Below, piece after piece: positions 33,555 to 44,457 of a stretch of 64,000 nucleotides of DNA. Numbering within the stretch: the stretch's first letter is position 1; every line of letters begins with the position of its first letter. Source of the DNA: Oscillospiraceae bacterium (GTDB taxonomy: Bacteria > Bacillota > Clostridia > Oscillospirales > Ruminococcaceae); NCBI GenBank assembly GCA_021200775.1, contig JAJQGB010000009.1:1-64000 (forward strand), written 5' to 3'. A model generated the notes under the pieces. That model saw nothing but the letters and a program-made list of their open reading frames with translations. It was not told where the DNA came from and searched no databases. The translations under genes and the position numbers were made by a program.

Positions 33555-34418
33555 TTGAGCATAATCAAAACCGAACACCTGAGCTATGTTTACGGCGAGG
33601 GAACACCTTTCCGCAAGGTGGCTCTGGACGACATAAATTTAGAGATTGATGAGGGAGAGCTTATCGGAATTATCGGGCACACCGGCTCCGGCAAGTCTAC
33701 CCTTATTCAGCATTTTAACGGGCTCTTGAAAGCTACAACCGGCAAAGTCTACGTCGATGGCGAGGAGCTTTTCCAAGACAAATCAAGACTCCGTGATATC
33801 AGATTCAAAGTGGGTTTGGTTTTCCAGTACCCCGAGTACCAGCTGTTTGAAGATACAGTCTACAAGGACATTTCCTACGGTCCGAAGAACATGGGTCTTG
33901 ACGAAGCGGAGATTGACAGACGTGTCAGGGAAACCATGCGTTTAGTAGGCTTGAAAGAAGAGTTACTCCAGAAGTCGCCGTTTGATTTGTCGGGCGGACA
34001 GAAGCGCAGGGTTGCAATCGCCGGAGTAATGGCGATGGAGCCGAAGGTGCTTATCCTTGATGAACCGACAGCAGGTCTTGACCCGCACGGAAGAGACAGA
34101 ATCTTGGGCATGATAAAAGAGTACCACGAGGAGAAGAAGTCGACAGTAATGCTCGTCTCCCACTCGATGGAGGACGTTGCGAACACCGTTTCAAAGATTC
34201 TTGTCGTGAACGACGCAAAAATCTTCATGTTTGACACCCCAGAAAAGGTCTTCGCACGTGTCCGGGAGCTTGACAGCATGGGCTTGACAGTTCCCCAGAT
34301 TACAAGAGTTTTCGACAGGCTGAAGGAATCGGGAATCGAATTTGACGACGAGGTCTATTCGACCGGGTATGCAAAAAAGCTGGTACTTCGGCTTTTGCAG
34401 GAGAAAAAGGAGAAATAG
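33555..34418 (+). CDS. ecfA2: Energy-coupling factor transporter ATPase EcfA2
   Basis: A 287-residue second ATPase of the ECF module. Walker A is GHTGSGKST, the Q-loop FQYPEYQLFEDTV, the signature LSGGQKRRVAIAG, Walker B VLILDEPTAGLD, and the switch His in LVSHSMED. It starts with TTG; GAGAGGA lies upstream. It is followed after 3 bp by ecfT. Confidence 0.96.
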   Translation: MSIIKTEHLSYVYGEGTPFRKVALDDINLEIDEGELIGIIGHTGSGKSTLIQHFNGLLKATTGKVYVDGEELFQDKSRLRDIRFKVGLVFQYPEYQLFEDTVYKDISYGPKNMGLDEAEIDRRVRETMRLVGLKEELLQKSPFDLSGGQKRRVAIAGVMAMEPKVLILDEPTAGLDPHGRDRILGMIKEYHEEKKSTVMLVSHSMEDVANTVSKILVVNDAKIFMFDTPEKVFARVRELDSMGLTVPQITRVFDRLKESGIEFDDEVYSTGYAKKLVLRLLQEKKEK

Positions 34419-34421
34419 GAC

Positions 34422-35231
34422 TTGATTAAGGATATAACTATCGGGCAGTATTTTCCGGGAAAGTCGGTCTTGCACCGTCTCGACCCGAGAATTAAGCTCT
34501 TACTGACAGTTTTATATATAGTGATGCTCTTCTCGGCAAGTGGATTCTCGGGGCTTGCAATAGGGATTGTGTTCTTAGTATTCGCATTTGCGATTTCGGG
34601 AATCCCGATTAAGATGATGGTAAAGGGCGTCAAGCCGATTTTGCCGGTAATCATTTTCACGGGAATATTAAACCTGTTCTTCATCTCGACCGGTGATGTA
34701 ATATTCAGCCTCGGCTTTATAAAGATTACCGACGACGGACTTTCGACGATGATATTCATGGCGGTGAGAATCGTGTTCCTCATCTGCGGAACTTCGCTTC
34801 TTACCTACACCACGTCTCCTATAGCTCTTACCGACGCCATCGAGAGAGTTCTCTCGCCGCTCAAAGTATTTCACTTCCCGGCGCATGAAATCGCAATGAT
34901 GATGACTATAGCTCTCAGGTTCATCCCGACTCTTATCGAAGAGACCGACAAGATTATGTCAGCACAGAAGGCAAGAGGAGCCGACTTTGAATCCGGCTCG
35001 ATTATAAACCGTGCAAAGGCTCTTATCCCGGTTCTCATTCCGCTGTTCGTATCTGCTTTCAGACGTGCTGAGGAGCTTGCGCTCGCAATGGAGTGCCGTT
35101 GCTACCGTGGCGGCGAGGGCAGAACCAGAATGAAGCAACTGAAAACCACATACCTTGATTACATCGCCCTTGCGGTGACGGTGCTGTTTTTGGTGCTGAT
35201 TATACTTGCAAACATATTCATACCCATATGA
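34422..35231 (+). CDS. ecfT: Energy-coupling factor transmembrane protein EcfT
   Basis: A 269-residue membrane scaffold of the ECF transporter. It begins GQYFPGKSVLHRLDPRIKLL, typical of EcfT, has about five to six membrane helices, and carries the two Ala-Arg-Gly coupling motifs that bind the ATPases (AQKARGADF and the later MECRCYRGG, the second being divergent). It starts with TTG behind AAGGAGA. An S-component gene lies at 50554, separate from this cluster. Confidence 0.95.
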   Translation: MIKDITIGQYFPGKSVLHRLDPRIKLLLTVLYIVMLFSASGFSGLAIGIVFLVFAFAISGIPIKMMVKGVKPILPVIIFTGILNLFFISTGDVIFSLGFIKITDDGLSTMIFMAVRIVFLICGTSLLTYTTSPIALTDAIERVLSPLKVFHFPAHEIAMMMTIALRFIPTLIEETDKIMSAQKARGADFESGSIINRAKALIPVLIPLFVSAFRRAEELALAMECRCYRGGEGRTRMKQLKTTYLDYIALAVTVLFLVLIILANIFIPI

Positions 35232-35971
35232 CAAACTACAAAGTAACGATGTCCTTCCGTGGAACCAACTATCACGGCTTCCAGAAGCAGGCGGACAACT
35301 TAAAACTCAGGACCATTCAGGGCACAGTCGAGCAGGGATTTTATAAGCTTCTCGGCGAAAAGGTCTCCATCGACGGCTGTTCAAGAACCGACGCCGGAGT
35401 TCACGCAAACGAATACGTCTTTTCATGTGCGCTTGAAAACACTATTGACGAACGTGGCATTATATTCGGACTTAACGGCGTTCTGCCTAAAGACATAGCA
35501 ATCCTCAGGTGCGAGAAAGCTAATGACGACTTCCACGCAAGATATTCCTGCAAGGGAAAAGAGTACAAATACATCATCCATAATTCCGAAATCCGTTCTG
35601 CGTTTCACGAGGATTTGTGGTTCAGAAGCTGGTACCCGATTGATGCTGAGAAGCTCGACAAAGCCTCCAAAGATTTCATAGGGACTCACGACTTCAAGTC
35701 CTTCTGCTCGACTGATACGGACAAAAAGGAAACCGTCCGGACGATTTTCGACTTCTCTGTGAACCGTGAAGGCGACTTGGTAATATTCAGAGTCAGCGGA
35801 GACGGATTTCTTTATAACATGGTGAGAATCATGGTCGGAACGCTGTTGTTCATTAACGACGACAAGTTGCCGGCGGATTCTATCCCCAGAATAATTGCCG
35901 CCTGCGACAGAACCAGAGCAGGCAAAACAGTCCCACCACATGGGCTGTATTTAAACAAAGTTTTTTACTGA
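35228..35971 (+). CDS. truA: tRNA pseudouridine synthase A
   Basis: A 247-residue enzyme that makes pseudouridine at positions 38-40 of the tRNA anticodon arm. The catalytic Asp is in GCSRTDAGVHA, and other family motifs are SFRGTNYHGFQKQ, HARYSCKGKEYKY and GDGFLYNMVRIMVGTLL. It overlaps ecfT by 4 bp (ATGA), continuing the ecf operon as in many Firmicutes. Confidence 0.97.
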   Translation: MTNYKVTMSFRGTNYHGFQKQADNLKLRTIQGTVEQGFYKLLGEKVSIDGCSRTDAGVHANEYVFSCALENTIDERGIIFGLNGVLPKDIAILRCEKANDDFHARYSCKGKEYKYIIHNSEIRSAFHEDLWFRSWYPIDAEKLDKASKDFIGTHDFKSFCSTDTDKKETVRTIFDFSVNREGDLVIFRVSGDGFLYNMVRIMVGTLLFINDDKLPADSIPRIIAACDRTRAGKTVPPHGLYLNKVFY

Positions 35972-35989
35972 GATGGGAGGCGAGCATAG

Positions 35990-37171
35990 ATGGCTTCAAT
36001 AAATGCCTACGAAACTGATATAAAGAAGCTCCGCAGGAGTCGCAGAAGCAGGCGGTTCATAAGAAGACTTTTAACGATTCTCGCCGTGCTCGCCGTCGCA
36101 TTGCTTATATATCTCACCCATGACAGCTGGCTTCCCTATTTCGAGAATATCCTTGAAGAGGGCTACGAGTCTGCGACTTCGACAACACTTGAAGAGGAAG
36201 AGGAATCGAACTTCCCGTTCGACGTCTCCAGCCGTTCAAACGTCTCAATCGGCGCCATGCGTGACTGCTGGGTGATGTTCTCCGACACCTCAATCACGAC
36301 TTACGACCTGACAGGCGCAACAATACAGTCGGTCTATGCACCGTATGGCACTCCGACCGTCGAGACCTCCTCATCGAGAGCGCTCGTCTATGATATGGGC
36401 GGCTACAGCCTTATGGTTATAAGCCGAAGAAACGAAATCTTTGAAAAGAAGCTTGAAGACCAGATTTTATTTGCAACTATTGGCGAGAAGGGAAACATTG
36501 CGGTTATAACTTCCACCGACAAATATGCATCGTACCTCACCATTTACGACAAGAACGGAACCGAAATCTTCCACTGGGCTGACGGAAACTATATCATGGC
36601 TGTTGCGCTCAATGACGATGGCTCCGGCTGTGCCGTTGCGAGCCTTTATGCTTCGGGAGGAATCCTCAAAACCCTTGTCTATGTCCTTGATTTCAGCTCG
36701 ACCGAGATTCAGGCTAAGTCGTCTGCTATTGAGACTCTGACTCTCGACATCGAATTTACTGACGACGAGGAAATCTGGCTTGTCGGAAACGACGCTGTGT
36801 ATTTACTCAACGGCGACTGCACCGTTGCATATTCGTATGACTATACCTATGACATAAGCGGATTTTCCGCCAAAGACGATGTCTGCGCAATCTCTTTTGA
36901 GAAGCCGGGCAGTGACGAGTATCTGGTAGCTATTTTTGAAGCAGGACTTGACGAAACGGCGGAAATTATTTATAATGAAGAGGTTAAATGCGTTCTCGTG
37001 GACGACGGGGAAGTGTACATTAACACTTCATCCAAGCTCGACAAGCTGAACACTTCGGGAGAAGTGGAGTCGGAAACGGATTTGAGCGCCGAGTATACGT
37101 CGTTCGTCATTTACAGTGACAACGCAATCCTCTTAAACTACAGAACCGTTGTAAAGGCGGCTCTTGGCTGA
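35990..37171 (+). CDS. Membrane-anchored beta-propeller-like protein (DUF5711-like)
   Basis: A 393-residue protein with a basic N-terminus (RRSRRSRRFIRR), one membrane helix (LLTILAVLAVALLIYL) and a large extracellular domain made of repeated short beta-strands such as MVISRRNEIF, VITSTDKYASYLTIYD and MAVALNDDGSGCAVASLYA, suggesting a propeller. It resembles the DUF5711 proteins of Ruminococcaceae, whose function is not known. It lies between truA and a CvpA-family gene in the same operon. Confidence 0.75.
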   Translation: MASINAYETDIKKLRRSRRSRRFIRRLLTILAVLAVALLIYLTHDSWLPYFENILEEGYESATSTTLEEEEESNFPFDVSSRSNVSIGAMRDCWVMFSDTSITTYDLTGATIQSVYAPYGTPTVETSSSRALVYDMGGYSLMVISRRNEIFEKKLEDQILFATIGEKGNIAVITSTDKYASYLTIYDKNGTEIFHWADGNYIMAVALNDDGSGCAVASLYASGGILKTLVYVLDFSSTEIQAKSSAIETLTLDIEFTDDEEIWLVGNDAVYLLNGDCTVAYSYDYTYDISGFSAKDDVCAISFEKPGSDEYLVAIFEAGLDETAEIIYNEEVKCVLVDDGEVYINTSSKLDKLNTSGEVESETDLSAEYTSFVIYSDNAILLNYRTVVKAALG

Positions 37172-37186
37172 TTTTAAGGAGACCGA

Positions 37187-38065
37187 ATGACTGATTATCT
37201 TTATATATTCTACGATGTATGCGTTATAGGAATAATCCTGATTACGCTTTACGGTGGCTCGAAACGGGGCTTTTTTCGTAGTGCCGTTTACGCTATCTTA
37301 ATCGTAGCCGCATTCTTTATAAGCTGGTTTGGTGCGGAGGCTCTGTCCCCGCTCATCTATGACAACTTCATCCACGACACGGTAATAGAAACTCTTGAAG
37401 AGACCGCTTCTGAAAAGAATCCGGTTGCCGTCGTTTCCGATGCCCTGACAGACGGAGACTATGGCACCACCGTTTCGGATAGCGAGATTGGAGAGATTAT
37501 TTCCGGCGCTTCCGACCTCTTTAACGAGCTTGCTGAGACCCTTCGTGAAAACGGCTCGCAGGATTCTGCTTCGTCGATAGCTTCGGGAGTGGAAAGCTCC
37601 GTTACAAGCACGGTTGAGAGCTTCCTGTTCAGCGACTACATCATAAATGCGCTCGAAACTCTCGGAGCCGCAACAGGCGATATGTCTCAGGTCGTAAACG
37701 TCTTCCTGACCGGCTCGGCTGAAGAGACAGCCGCAACGGCTGAAGCGGAGATTGTCCGACCCATAATAGAATTTGCCCTGAAGATAATCGTCTTTTTGGT
37801 GCTCTTATTCATCCTGAGACTGGTAATCAATCCGGTTTCAAACATGTTCAAACTTGCAAACAAAATCCCGATTCTCGGTGCTCTGAATGTGCTTTTGGGC
37901 GCAATCTTAGGCGCTGTTGAAGGTCTTATCACGGTATACGGGCTGGCACTTCTCATAAGGCTGGTCGTCAACGTCAGCGGCGACTCGCTTATATTCCTGA
38001 ATACCGACACAATAGAGCTGACGTATATCTTTAGGTTCTTCTACGAACTTAATCTGATGGGATAA
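37187..38065 (+). CDS. CvpA family membrane protein
   Basis: A 292-residue membrane protein with helices near 8-28 (VCVIGIILITLYGGSKRGFF), 30-50, 205-225 and 235-260. The arrangement and the G-x-x-RGFF turn fit the CvpA (colicin V production) family. An unusual Ser/Thr/Glu-rich region of about 120 residues separates the first and second helix pairs and probably faces outward. AAGGAG precedes the ATG by 6 nt. Confidence 0.8.
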   Translation: MTDYLYIFYDVCVIGIILITLYGGSKRGFFRSAVYAILIVAAFFISWFGAEALSPLIYDNFIHDTVIETLEETASEKNPVAVVSDALTDGDYGTTVSDSEIGEIISGASDLFNELAETLRENGSQDSASSIASGVESSVTSTVESFLFSDYIINALETLGAATGDMSQVVNVFLTGSAEETAATAEAEIVRPIIEFALKIIVFLVLLFILRLVINPVSNMFKLANKIPILGALNVLLGAILGAVEGLITVYGLALLIRLVVNVSGDSLIFLNTDTIELTYIFRFFYELNLMG

Positions 38066-38084
38066 TTACAATTGGAGATAATAA

Positions 38085-40394
38085 ATGATTTGTACAAGAT
38101 GTAAAAAAAGGCAAGCCGCAGTGTTTATCACCACTATGAACGGCAACGAAAGAAAAAATGAGGGTATCTGCCTCGTCTGCGCCAAGAAAATGGGTCTTAC
38201 CCAGATTGACGACTACATGAAACAGCTTGGTCTTACCGACGAGGATTTGGAAGCCATGAGCGAAATCAACGAGGATGACATGAGCCCCGACGGCGATTCG
38301 TTCGAGATGGGCGGCATCAGTAACGCAATGCCGAACTTCATCCAGAACCTGATGGGAAGATTCAACCCGAATGCCCAGAACCAGCCGCAGGATGCTCTTC
38401 CCGACTCACAGCAGGGAAGCGCCGAGCAGACTTCCGGTCAGACAAAGAAAAACCGGAAGCAGGAAAAAGCCGATAAGAAAAAGGAGCTCAAATATTTGGG
38501 AACCTACTGCACGAATTTAAACGACCGTGCGGCTTCCGGCAAGCTCGACAGAATCATCGGCAGGGAGCGTGAAATCGACAGAGTCATCCAGATTCTCTCC
38601 CGCCGGCAGAAGAACAATCCCTGCTTAATCGGCGAACCGGGCGTCGGCAAGACAGCAATCGCCGAGGGAATTGCTCAGAAGATTGTTTCCGGCGACGTTC
38701 CCTATAACATTAAAAACAAGCAGATTTATCTTCTCGACCTGACGGCTTTGGTCGCTGGAACACAGTTCCGTGGACAGTTCGAGTCGAGAATGAAAGGTCT
38801 TATCGAGGAAGTCAAGCGTGAGGGTAACGTCATCCTCTTCATCGACGAGGTACATAGACTCGTCGGAACGGGCGACAACGACGGCACCATGAACGCCGCA
38901 AATATCTTAAAGCCTGCACTTTCGAGAAGTGAAGTCCAGGTTATCGGTGCGACCACATTCAAGGAGTACCGCAAGTATATCGAAAAGGACAGCGCCCTTG
39001 AACGTAGATTCCAGCCGGTAACCGTTTCTGAGCCCACAGTTGACGACACAGTCCAGGTTCTCTTCGGCATCAGAAAGTATTACGAGGACTACCACCACGT
39101 GAAGATAACCGACTCGGCGCTCCGGATGTGTGCCGTCCTGTCGGAAAGATATATCAACGACAGATTTTTGCCGGATAAGGCGATAGATTTACTTGACGAA
39201 GCCTGCGCCGGCGCAAGCATCAGAAGTCCCGAAATCTCTCATGCGGCTGAGCTGAAGGAGCAACTTGCCGCAAAGCAGGATGAGCTCTCAAAGCTCGAAG
39301 AGGCTGAGAACCCCGACTATGAGAAGATAGCCGAAGCGAAGGCAGGGCTTTCACAGCTCGAAAACGAGTGCACAGAGGCTCAGGAAGCCGCCGACAAGGT
39401 TTACGTAAACGAAGAAGACCTGTCGAAGGTAATCGAGCTCTGGACAGGAATCCCGGCAAACAAGATTGTCGAGTCGGAGTACGACAAGATTCGTGGTCTT
39501 CACGACGCACTCTCTGCGAAGATTGTCGGTCAGCCGGAGGCTGTGGACCTTGTCTGCAACGCTATCAAGCGTTCACGAGTTCAGCTCACATCCCGTCAGA
39601 GACCCGCATCCTTCATCTTCGTAGGTCCCACCGGTGTCGGCAAGACCGAGCTCGCTAAAGTTCTTGCGGCAGAGCTCTTCGACGCCACCGAGCCTCTTAT
39701 CAGAATCGATATGTCCGAGTACATGGAGAAGCACACGGTTTCAAGACTCATCGGTTCGCCTCCGGGCTACGTCGGCTATGACGAAGCAGGACAGCTTACC
39801 GAGAAAGTCCGCAGAAAGCCATATTCAGTAGTTCTCTTTGATGAGATAGAAAAAGCCCACCCGGACGTCATGAACATACTCCTGCAGATTCTTGACGAAG
39901 GCAAGGTCAACGACGCCCAGGGCAGAAGCGTCTCGTTCGAGCACACCGTCATCATCATGACTAGTAATGCCGGCTCGACCGACAAGAGCTTCGGCATCGG
40001 CTTTGACAGAACCCAGGCGCAAGCTTCCAAAGACAGAGCAATCAAGGGACTCCGTGAGTTCCTTCGCCCCGAGTTCATCAGCCGAGTTGACGAGATTGTC
40101 GTGTTCAATCCGCTGACTGAAAAGGACTATGCCGACATCGCCCACCTCATGCTTGGCGAGATGGTAGCTCCGCTTTCCGAGAAGCTCATCATGTTCAACT
40201 ACGACCGAGCCGCCGAGGAAGCCATCGCCCACATCGCAATATCCGAGCAGTACGGTGCCCGTGACATCAGAAGAATCATCCGCCGTGAGGTTGAAGATAA
40301 GATTGCGAATCTCATCGTCGATTCGGGCGAGATTAAGATAAGGACGATTAATCTGACGGCGCAGGACGGCAAGCTACTGGTGATAGGAGTGTAA
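38085..40394 (+). CDS. Clp-family AAA+ unfoldase with N-terminal zinc-finger (ClpC/ClpE-like)
   Basis: A 769-residue HSP100 protein. The N-terminus is a double Cys-x-x-Cys zinc finger (CTRCKKRQ ... CLVCAKKMG, about 3-37), as in ClpE and McsA, not the usual Clp_N repeat domain. After a linker come two AAA+ domains: Walker [10 protein letters not shown] and Walker [12 protein letters not shown] in the first, GPTGVGKTE and [13 protein letters not shown] in the second. A short M-domain coiled coil lies at about 385-440. The tripeptide IGF in [10 protein letters not shown] is at the place where ClpP-binding loops occur, so it probably feeds a ClpP protease. No clpP is nearby. Confidence 0.9.
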   Translation: MICTRCKKRQAAVFITTMNGNERKNEGICLVCAKKMGLTQIDDYMKQLGLTDEDLEAMSEINEDDMSPDGDSFEMGGISNAMPNFIQNLMGRFNPNAQNQPQDALPDSQQGSAEQTSGQTKKNRKQEKADKKKELKYLGTYCTNLNDRAASGKLDRIIGREREIDRVIQILSRRQKNNPCLIGEPGVGKTAIAEGIAQKIVSGDVPYNIKNKQIYLLDLTALVAGTQFRGQFESRMKGLIEEVKREGNVILFIDEVHRLVGTGDNDGTMNAANILKPALSRSEVQVIGATTFKEYRKYIEKDSALERRFQPVTVSEPTVDDTVQVLFGIRKYYEDYHHVKITDSALRMCAVLSERYINDRFLPDKAIDLLDEACAGASIRSPEISHAAELKEQLAAKQDELSKLEEAENPDYEKIAEAKAGLSQLENECTEAQEAADKVYVNEEDLSKVIELWTGIPANKIVESEYDKIRGLHDALSAKIVGQPEAVDLVCNAIKRSRVQLTSRQRPASFIFVGPTGVGKTELAKVLAAELFDATEPLIRIDMSEYMEKHTVSRLIGSPPGYVGYDEAGQLTEKVRRKPYSVVLFDEIEKAHPDVMNILLQILDEGKVNDAQGRSVSFEHTVIIMTSNAGSTDKSFGIGFDRTQAQASKDRAIKGLREFLRPEFISRVDEIVVFNPLTEKDYADIAHLMLGEMVAPLSEKLIMFNYDRAAEEAIAHIAISEQYGARDIRRIIRREVEDKIANLIVDSGEIKIRTINLTAQDGKLLVIGV

Positions 40395-40527
40395 ACCCCT
40401 CAGTCGCCTTCGGCGACAGCTCCCCTTTCAGGGGAGCCTATAACTGCCACCTACAAGGCTTTTGAGAGAACTCAAATAGCCTCCCCTGAAAGGGGAGGGG
40501 GACCAGCGAAGCTGGTGGAGGGGTTTC
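40392..40527. repeat. Dispersed GGGGAGCC inverted-repeat element, copy 5
   Basis: A 136-bp copy from TAAACCCCTCAGTCGCC to GGTGGAGGGGTTTC. The first three bases are the TAA stop codon of the Clp ATPase gene. Confidence 0.9.
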
Positions 40528-40570
40528 CTCTGCAAATTGTAAATTTTCTGTGAACAATCCCTCTTTTCAG

Positions 40571-40599
40571 TTGCATTTGGTTGCGCATTGTAGTATAAT
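40571..40599 (+). promoter_or_regulatory. Promoter of the rplU operon
   Basis: TTGCAT (40571-40576) and a perfect TATAAT (40594-40599) are spaced by 17 bp, about 100 bp ahead of rplU. Confidence 0.8.
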
Positions 40600-40605
40600 T
40601 TTTAA

Positions 40606-40697
40606 GCTGCTTATGGTCGGGTTTCAAGTAAAGAGCGATTTTGTGAGCTTTTTCTCCGTCGCATAGCGAGTTTTATAGTAAAGGCAGGTGCCGAGAA
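40606..40697 (+). promoter_or_regulatory. Putative L21 leader (autoregulatory 5' UTR)
   Basis: The roughly 90-nt untranslated leader between promoter and rplU lies where Firmicutes carry the ribosomal protein L21 leader RNA. I cannot confirm the covariation model by eye; a search with the Rfam L21 leader family would decide. Confidence 0.35.
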
Positions 40698-41012
40698 ATG
40701 TATGCAGTAATTGAAACAGGCGGAAAGCAGTATCAGGTTCACGAGGGCGATGTCGTCTTCATCGAGAAGCTTCCCGTAGAGGCAGAGGACGAGGTTACTT
40801 TTGATAAAGTAGTAGTACTCTCCGATGGCGAAACAACTTCTGTAGGTACTCCCTATGTTGAGGGTGCAACCGTTGATGCCAAGGTTCTTAAGAACGGCAA
40901 GGCTAAGAAGATTACCGTTTTCACCTACAAGCCCAAGAAGGGTTCTTCTCATAAGAAGCAGGGTCACAGACAGCCCTACACTCAGGTGAGAATCGAAGCC
41001 ATCAAGGCGTAA
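40698..41012 (+). CDS. rplU: Large ribosomal subunit protein bL21
   Basis: A 104-residue ribosomal protein with the classical start [20 protein letters not shown] and the C-terminal rRNA-binding segment [20 protein letters not shown]. It overlaps prp by one base (TAATG) in the conserved rplU-prp-rpmA order. Confidence 0.98.
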   Translation: MYAVIETGGKQYQVHEGDVVFIEKLPVEAEDEVTFDKVVVLSDGETTSVGTPYVEGATVDAKVLKNGKAKKITVFTYKPKKGSSHKKQGHRQPYTQVRIEAIKA

Positions 41013-41329
41013 TGATAACGGCGTTATTTAAAGTTTCCGGGCAGGGAAGCTACAAGGGCTTTTCCGTCTCGGGACATTCGGGATATTCGGAAGCGGGGAG
41101 CGACATTGTTTGTGCCGCCGTTTCCTCAGCAGTGATGCTCACTGTCAACAGTTGCATCGACGGCTTCAATGTGGACGCAGTGCCGGAAGTTTACGACGAC
41201 ACGGTAAAGTTCACGGTGAATAAGAAGTCTTCGGATGCGGACAGGCTTATAGATTCTTTGAGAGAACATCTGGAAGCTTTGAGCGAAGAGTACCCCGACA
41301 ACGTAGCTGTTGCGATTATGAAATCGTAA
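41012..41329 (+). CDS. prp: Ribosomal-processing cysteine protease Prp
   Basis: A 105-residue cysteine protease (formerly YsxB). The catalytic His is in VSGHSGYSEAGSD and the catalytic Cys in IVCAAVSSAV. It removes the N-terminal extension of bL27, a step needed for functional ribosomes in Firmicutes. The substrate gene rpmA follows directly and does have the extension. Confidence 0.96.
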   Translation: MITALFKVSGQGSYKGFSVSGHSGYSEAGSDIVCAAVSSAVMLTVNSCIDGFNVDAVPEVYDDTVKFTVNKKSSDADRLIDSLREHLEALSEEYPDNVAVAIMKS

Positions 41330-41366
41330 CAGGGATTCCAACGAATACAGAAAGCGGTGAAATAAA

Positions 41367-41651
41367 ATGTTAAGATTAAGTATGCAGTTCTTCGCCCATA
41401 AAAAGGGAGCAAGCTCGACCAAGAACGGTCGTGAGTCCGAATCGAAAAGATTAGGCGCAAAGAGAGCTGACGGTCAGTTCGTACCTGCGGGCAACATCCT
41501 CTATCGCCAGAGAGGAACCCATATTCACCCCGGCAACAATGTCGGCATCGGCTCAGACGATACCCTCTATGCAAAGGTAGACGGTGTAGTAAGGTTTGAA
41601 AGATTGGGTCGTGACAGGAAGCAGGTAAGCGTTTATCCTGTAGAGAAATAA
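41367..41651 (+). CDS. rpmA: Large ribosomal subunit protein bL27 with cleavable N-terminal extension
   Basis: A 94-residue ribosomal protein. The first nine to ten residues, [10 protein letters not shown], are the Prp-cleaved extension; cleavage after FFA exposes [14 protein letters not shown], the functional N-terminus that reaches the peptidyl-transferase centre. The extension departs slightly from the common LNLQ-F-FA form. The rest ([17 protein letters not shown]) is canonical. Confidence 0.98.
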   Translation: MLRLSMQFFAHKKGASSTKNGRESESKRLGAKRADGQFVPAGNILYRQRGTHIHPGNNVGIGSDDTLYAKVDGVVRFERLGRDRKQVSVYPVEK

Positions 41652-41682
41652 GCCTGCTTGAAAAGCAGTCTGCTGAAAACTT

Positions 41683-41715
41683 GTCCCCGAACCTCATCGT
41701 TTGGGGACGTTTGTT
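41683..41715 (+). terminator. Terminator-like hairpin after rpmA
   Basis: GTCCCCGAAC pairs with GTTTGGGGAC over a short loop, followed by GTTTGTTT, 32 bp after the rpmA stop. It may attenuate transcription into obgE. Confidence 0.65.
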
Positions 41716-41718
41716 TCA

Positions 41719-41863
41719 ATGTATAATGTACAATGTACAATGTACAATGAATGTGTCCTGCGAAGCAGGACATAATTAAATTGCCACTGTACATACCACT
41801 TAAAATATGTCGGCGATAGCCGACTCAACCATTGTACATTGTACATTTTACATTGTACATTAA
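41719..41863. repeat. Family B element with long ATGTACA-type inverted ends
   Basis: The left end carries tandem ATGTACA units (41721-41748) and the right end the complementary TGTACAT units (41831-41863). Between them is a CTGCGAAGCAG hairpin and about 60 bp of AT-rich sequence. It splits rpmA from obgE, and obgE's ribosome site begins just after it. Confidence 0.75.
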
Positions 41864-41882
41864 TAACACCGGAGGTGTTTGA

Positions 41883-43157
<1,275 letters not shown>

Positions 43158-43171
43158 CTTTGGAGGATAGA

Positions 43172-43585
43172 ATGTCGTTCAAGGCTTTGGATAAAAGGGA
43201 AGCAGGGCTCTACAGCCCGTTGGCGCTCGCATTCATGGGCGACAGCGTTTACGAACAGCTTGTTCGTGAAAAGCTGATTTTAAGCGCAAATATGCCGGCG
43301 GGAAAGCTCCACAGTCTGACCGTTAAATACGTCTGCTGTGAGTTTCAGTCAGCTTTGTGCGAGAAAATACTGCCGGTTCTCACGGAAGAGGAATCGGACA
43401 TCTTCCGCAGAGGAAGAAATGCCGGAGGGATAACTCCTCCAAAACATTCCAGCGTCCGTGAATACAGAACAGCTACTGCTTTAGAATGTCTCTTCGGATA
43501 CTTGTATCTGACGGGCAGGCAGGAGCGGATAGAAGAACTATTTGAAATCATCTGGTCTGGTGCGGAACCAGCCACTAACAACTAA
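43172..43585 (+). CDS. mrnC: Mini-ribonuclease III
   Basis: A 137-residue RNase III-type enzyme without the double-stranded-RNA-binding domain. The RNase III signature is LAFMGDSVYEQLVREK, with the second metal residue in ATALECLFGYLYLTG; FRRGRNAGG is the conserved loop of MrnC. It matures 23S rRNA in Gram-positive bacteria. GGAGG lies 6 nt before the ATG at 43172; an upstream in-frame TTG at 43160 would overlap that site and is unlikely. Confidence 0.94.
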   Translation: MSFKALDKREAGLYSPLALAFMGDSVYEQLVREKLILSANMPAGKLHSLTVKYVCCEFQSALCEKILPVLTEEESDIFRRGRNAGGITPPKHSSVREYRTATALECLFGYLYLTGRQERIEELFEIIWSGAEPATNN

Positions 43586-43608
43586 CCACTAAACAGGGAG
43601 AGATTAAC

Positions 43609-44352
43609 ATGTCAGGACATTCAAAGTGGAACAATATCAAGCGCAAGAAGGAAATTGCGGACGGTGCGAAGGCTAAGGTCTTCACACGTATGGGCAGAGA
43701 GATTACCGTCTGCGTCAAGGAGGGAGGTCCTGACCCTGCGTCCAACTCCAAGCTGAGAGACTTGATTGCGAAGGCGAAGGCTAACAACGTCCCGAACGAC
43801 AACATCGAGCGTGTCATCAAGAAAGCCGCCGGCGACAGCGACAAGAACAGCTACGAGACGATGGTCTATGAGGGCTACGGTCCCGGCGGAGTCGCAATCA
43901 TCGTCGAGTGCCTCACCGACAACAAGAACCGCACTGCGGCTGACGTTCGCCACTACTTTGACAAGTTCGGCGGAAATATGGGAACTACCGGTTGCGTTTC
44001 GTTCATGTTCACCAGAAAGGGCGTTATTGTCCTCGAAAATGATGGAGTCGATGAGGACAAGCTGATGGAAGATTGCTTCGACGCCGGCGCAAACGACTTC
44101 AATGTCGAAGATGATGTTATCGAAGTCTCGACCGACCCGAACGATGTCTATAAGATTTCGGAGGTTCTCTCTGGAAAGGGCTATAGGCTCGTCTCGGCGG
44201 AAGACACGATGATTCCCTCGACCTACACCACCCTGACGGATGAAACCCAGCTCAAATTCATGGGACTCCTCCTCGACGCCCTCGACGATAACGACGACGT
44301 CCAGCAGGTCTACCATAACTGGGATATGCCTGAGGAAGATGGGGAAGAGTGA
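43609..44352 (+). CDS. yebC: YebC/PmpR family protein
   Basis: A 247-residue protein starting MSGHSKWNNIKRKKEIAD, the family signature, with GPGGVAIIVECLTDNKNRT in the middle domain. Members are described as transcriptional regulators and, more recently, as ribosome-linked factors that help with difficult peptide bonds. It is the last gene of the rplU-obgE-mrnC operon and is followed by a terminator. Confidence 0.96.
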   Translation: MSGHSKWNNIKRKKEIADGAKAKVFTRMGREITVCVKEGGPDPASNSKLRDLIAKAKANNVPNDNIERVIKKAAGDSDKNSYETMVYEGYGPGGVAIIVECLTDNKNRTAADVRHYFDKFGGNMGTTGCVSFMFTRKGVIVLENDGVDEDKLMEDCFDAGANDFNVEDDVIEVSTDPNDVYKISEVLSGKGYRLVSAEDTMIPSTYTTLTDETQLKFMGLLLDALDDNDDVQQVYHNWDMPEEDGEE

Positions 44353-44374
44353 GGCTTCTAGTTTGCTTTGTTTA

Positions 44375-44419
44375 CAACAGGTTCTTTTGCCTTCTTGGGT
44401 GAGAGAACCCCGTTGTTTT
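44375..44419 (+). terminator. Terminator of the rplU-yebC operon
   Basis: CAACAGGTTCT and AGAACCCCGTTG form an interrupted stem with a 18-nt loop, followed by TTTTATGGG. Confidence 0.65.
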
Positions 44420-44457
44420 ATGGGTTTTATATCTTCATGTGTTGGGAGTGACAGAAT

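Noticed and set aside
43621-44316. A 231-codon minus-strand frame
   Set aside because: It is antisense to yebC, which is unmistakable from its first residues.
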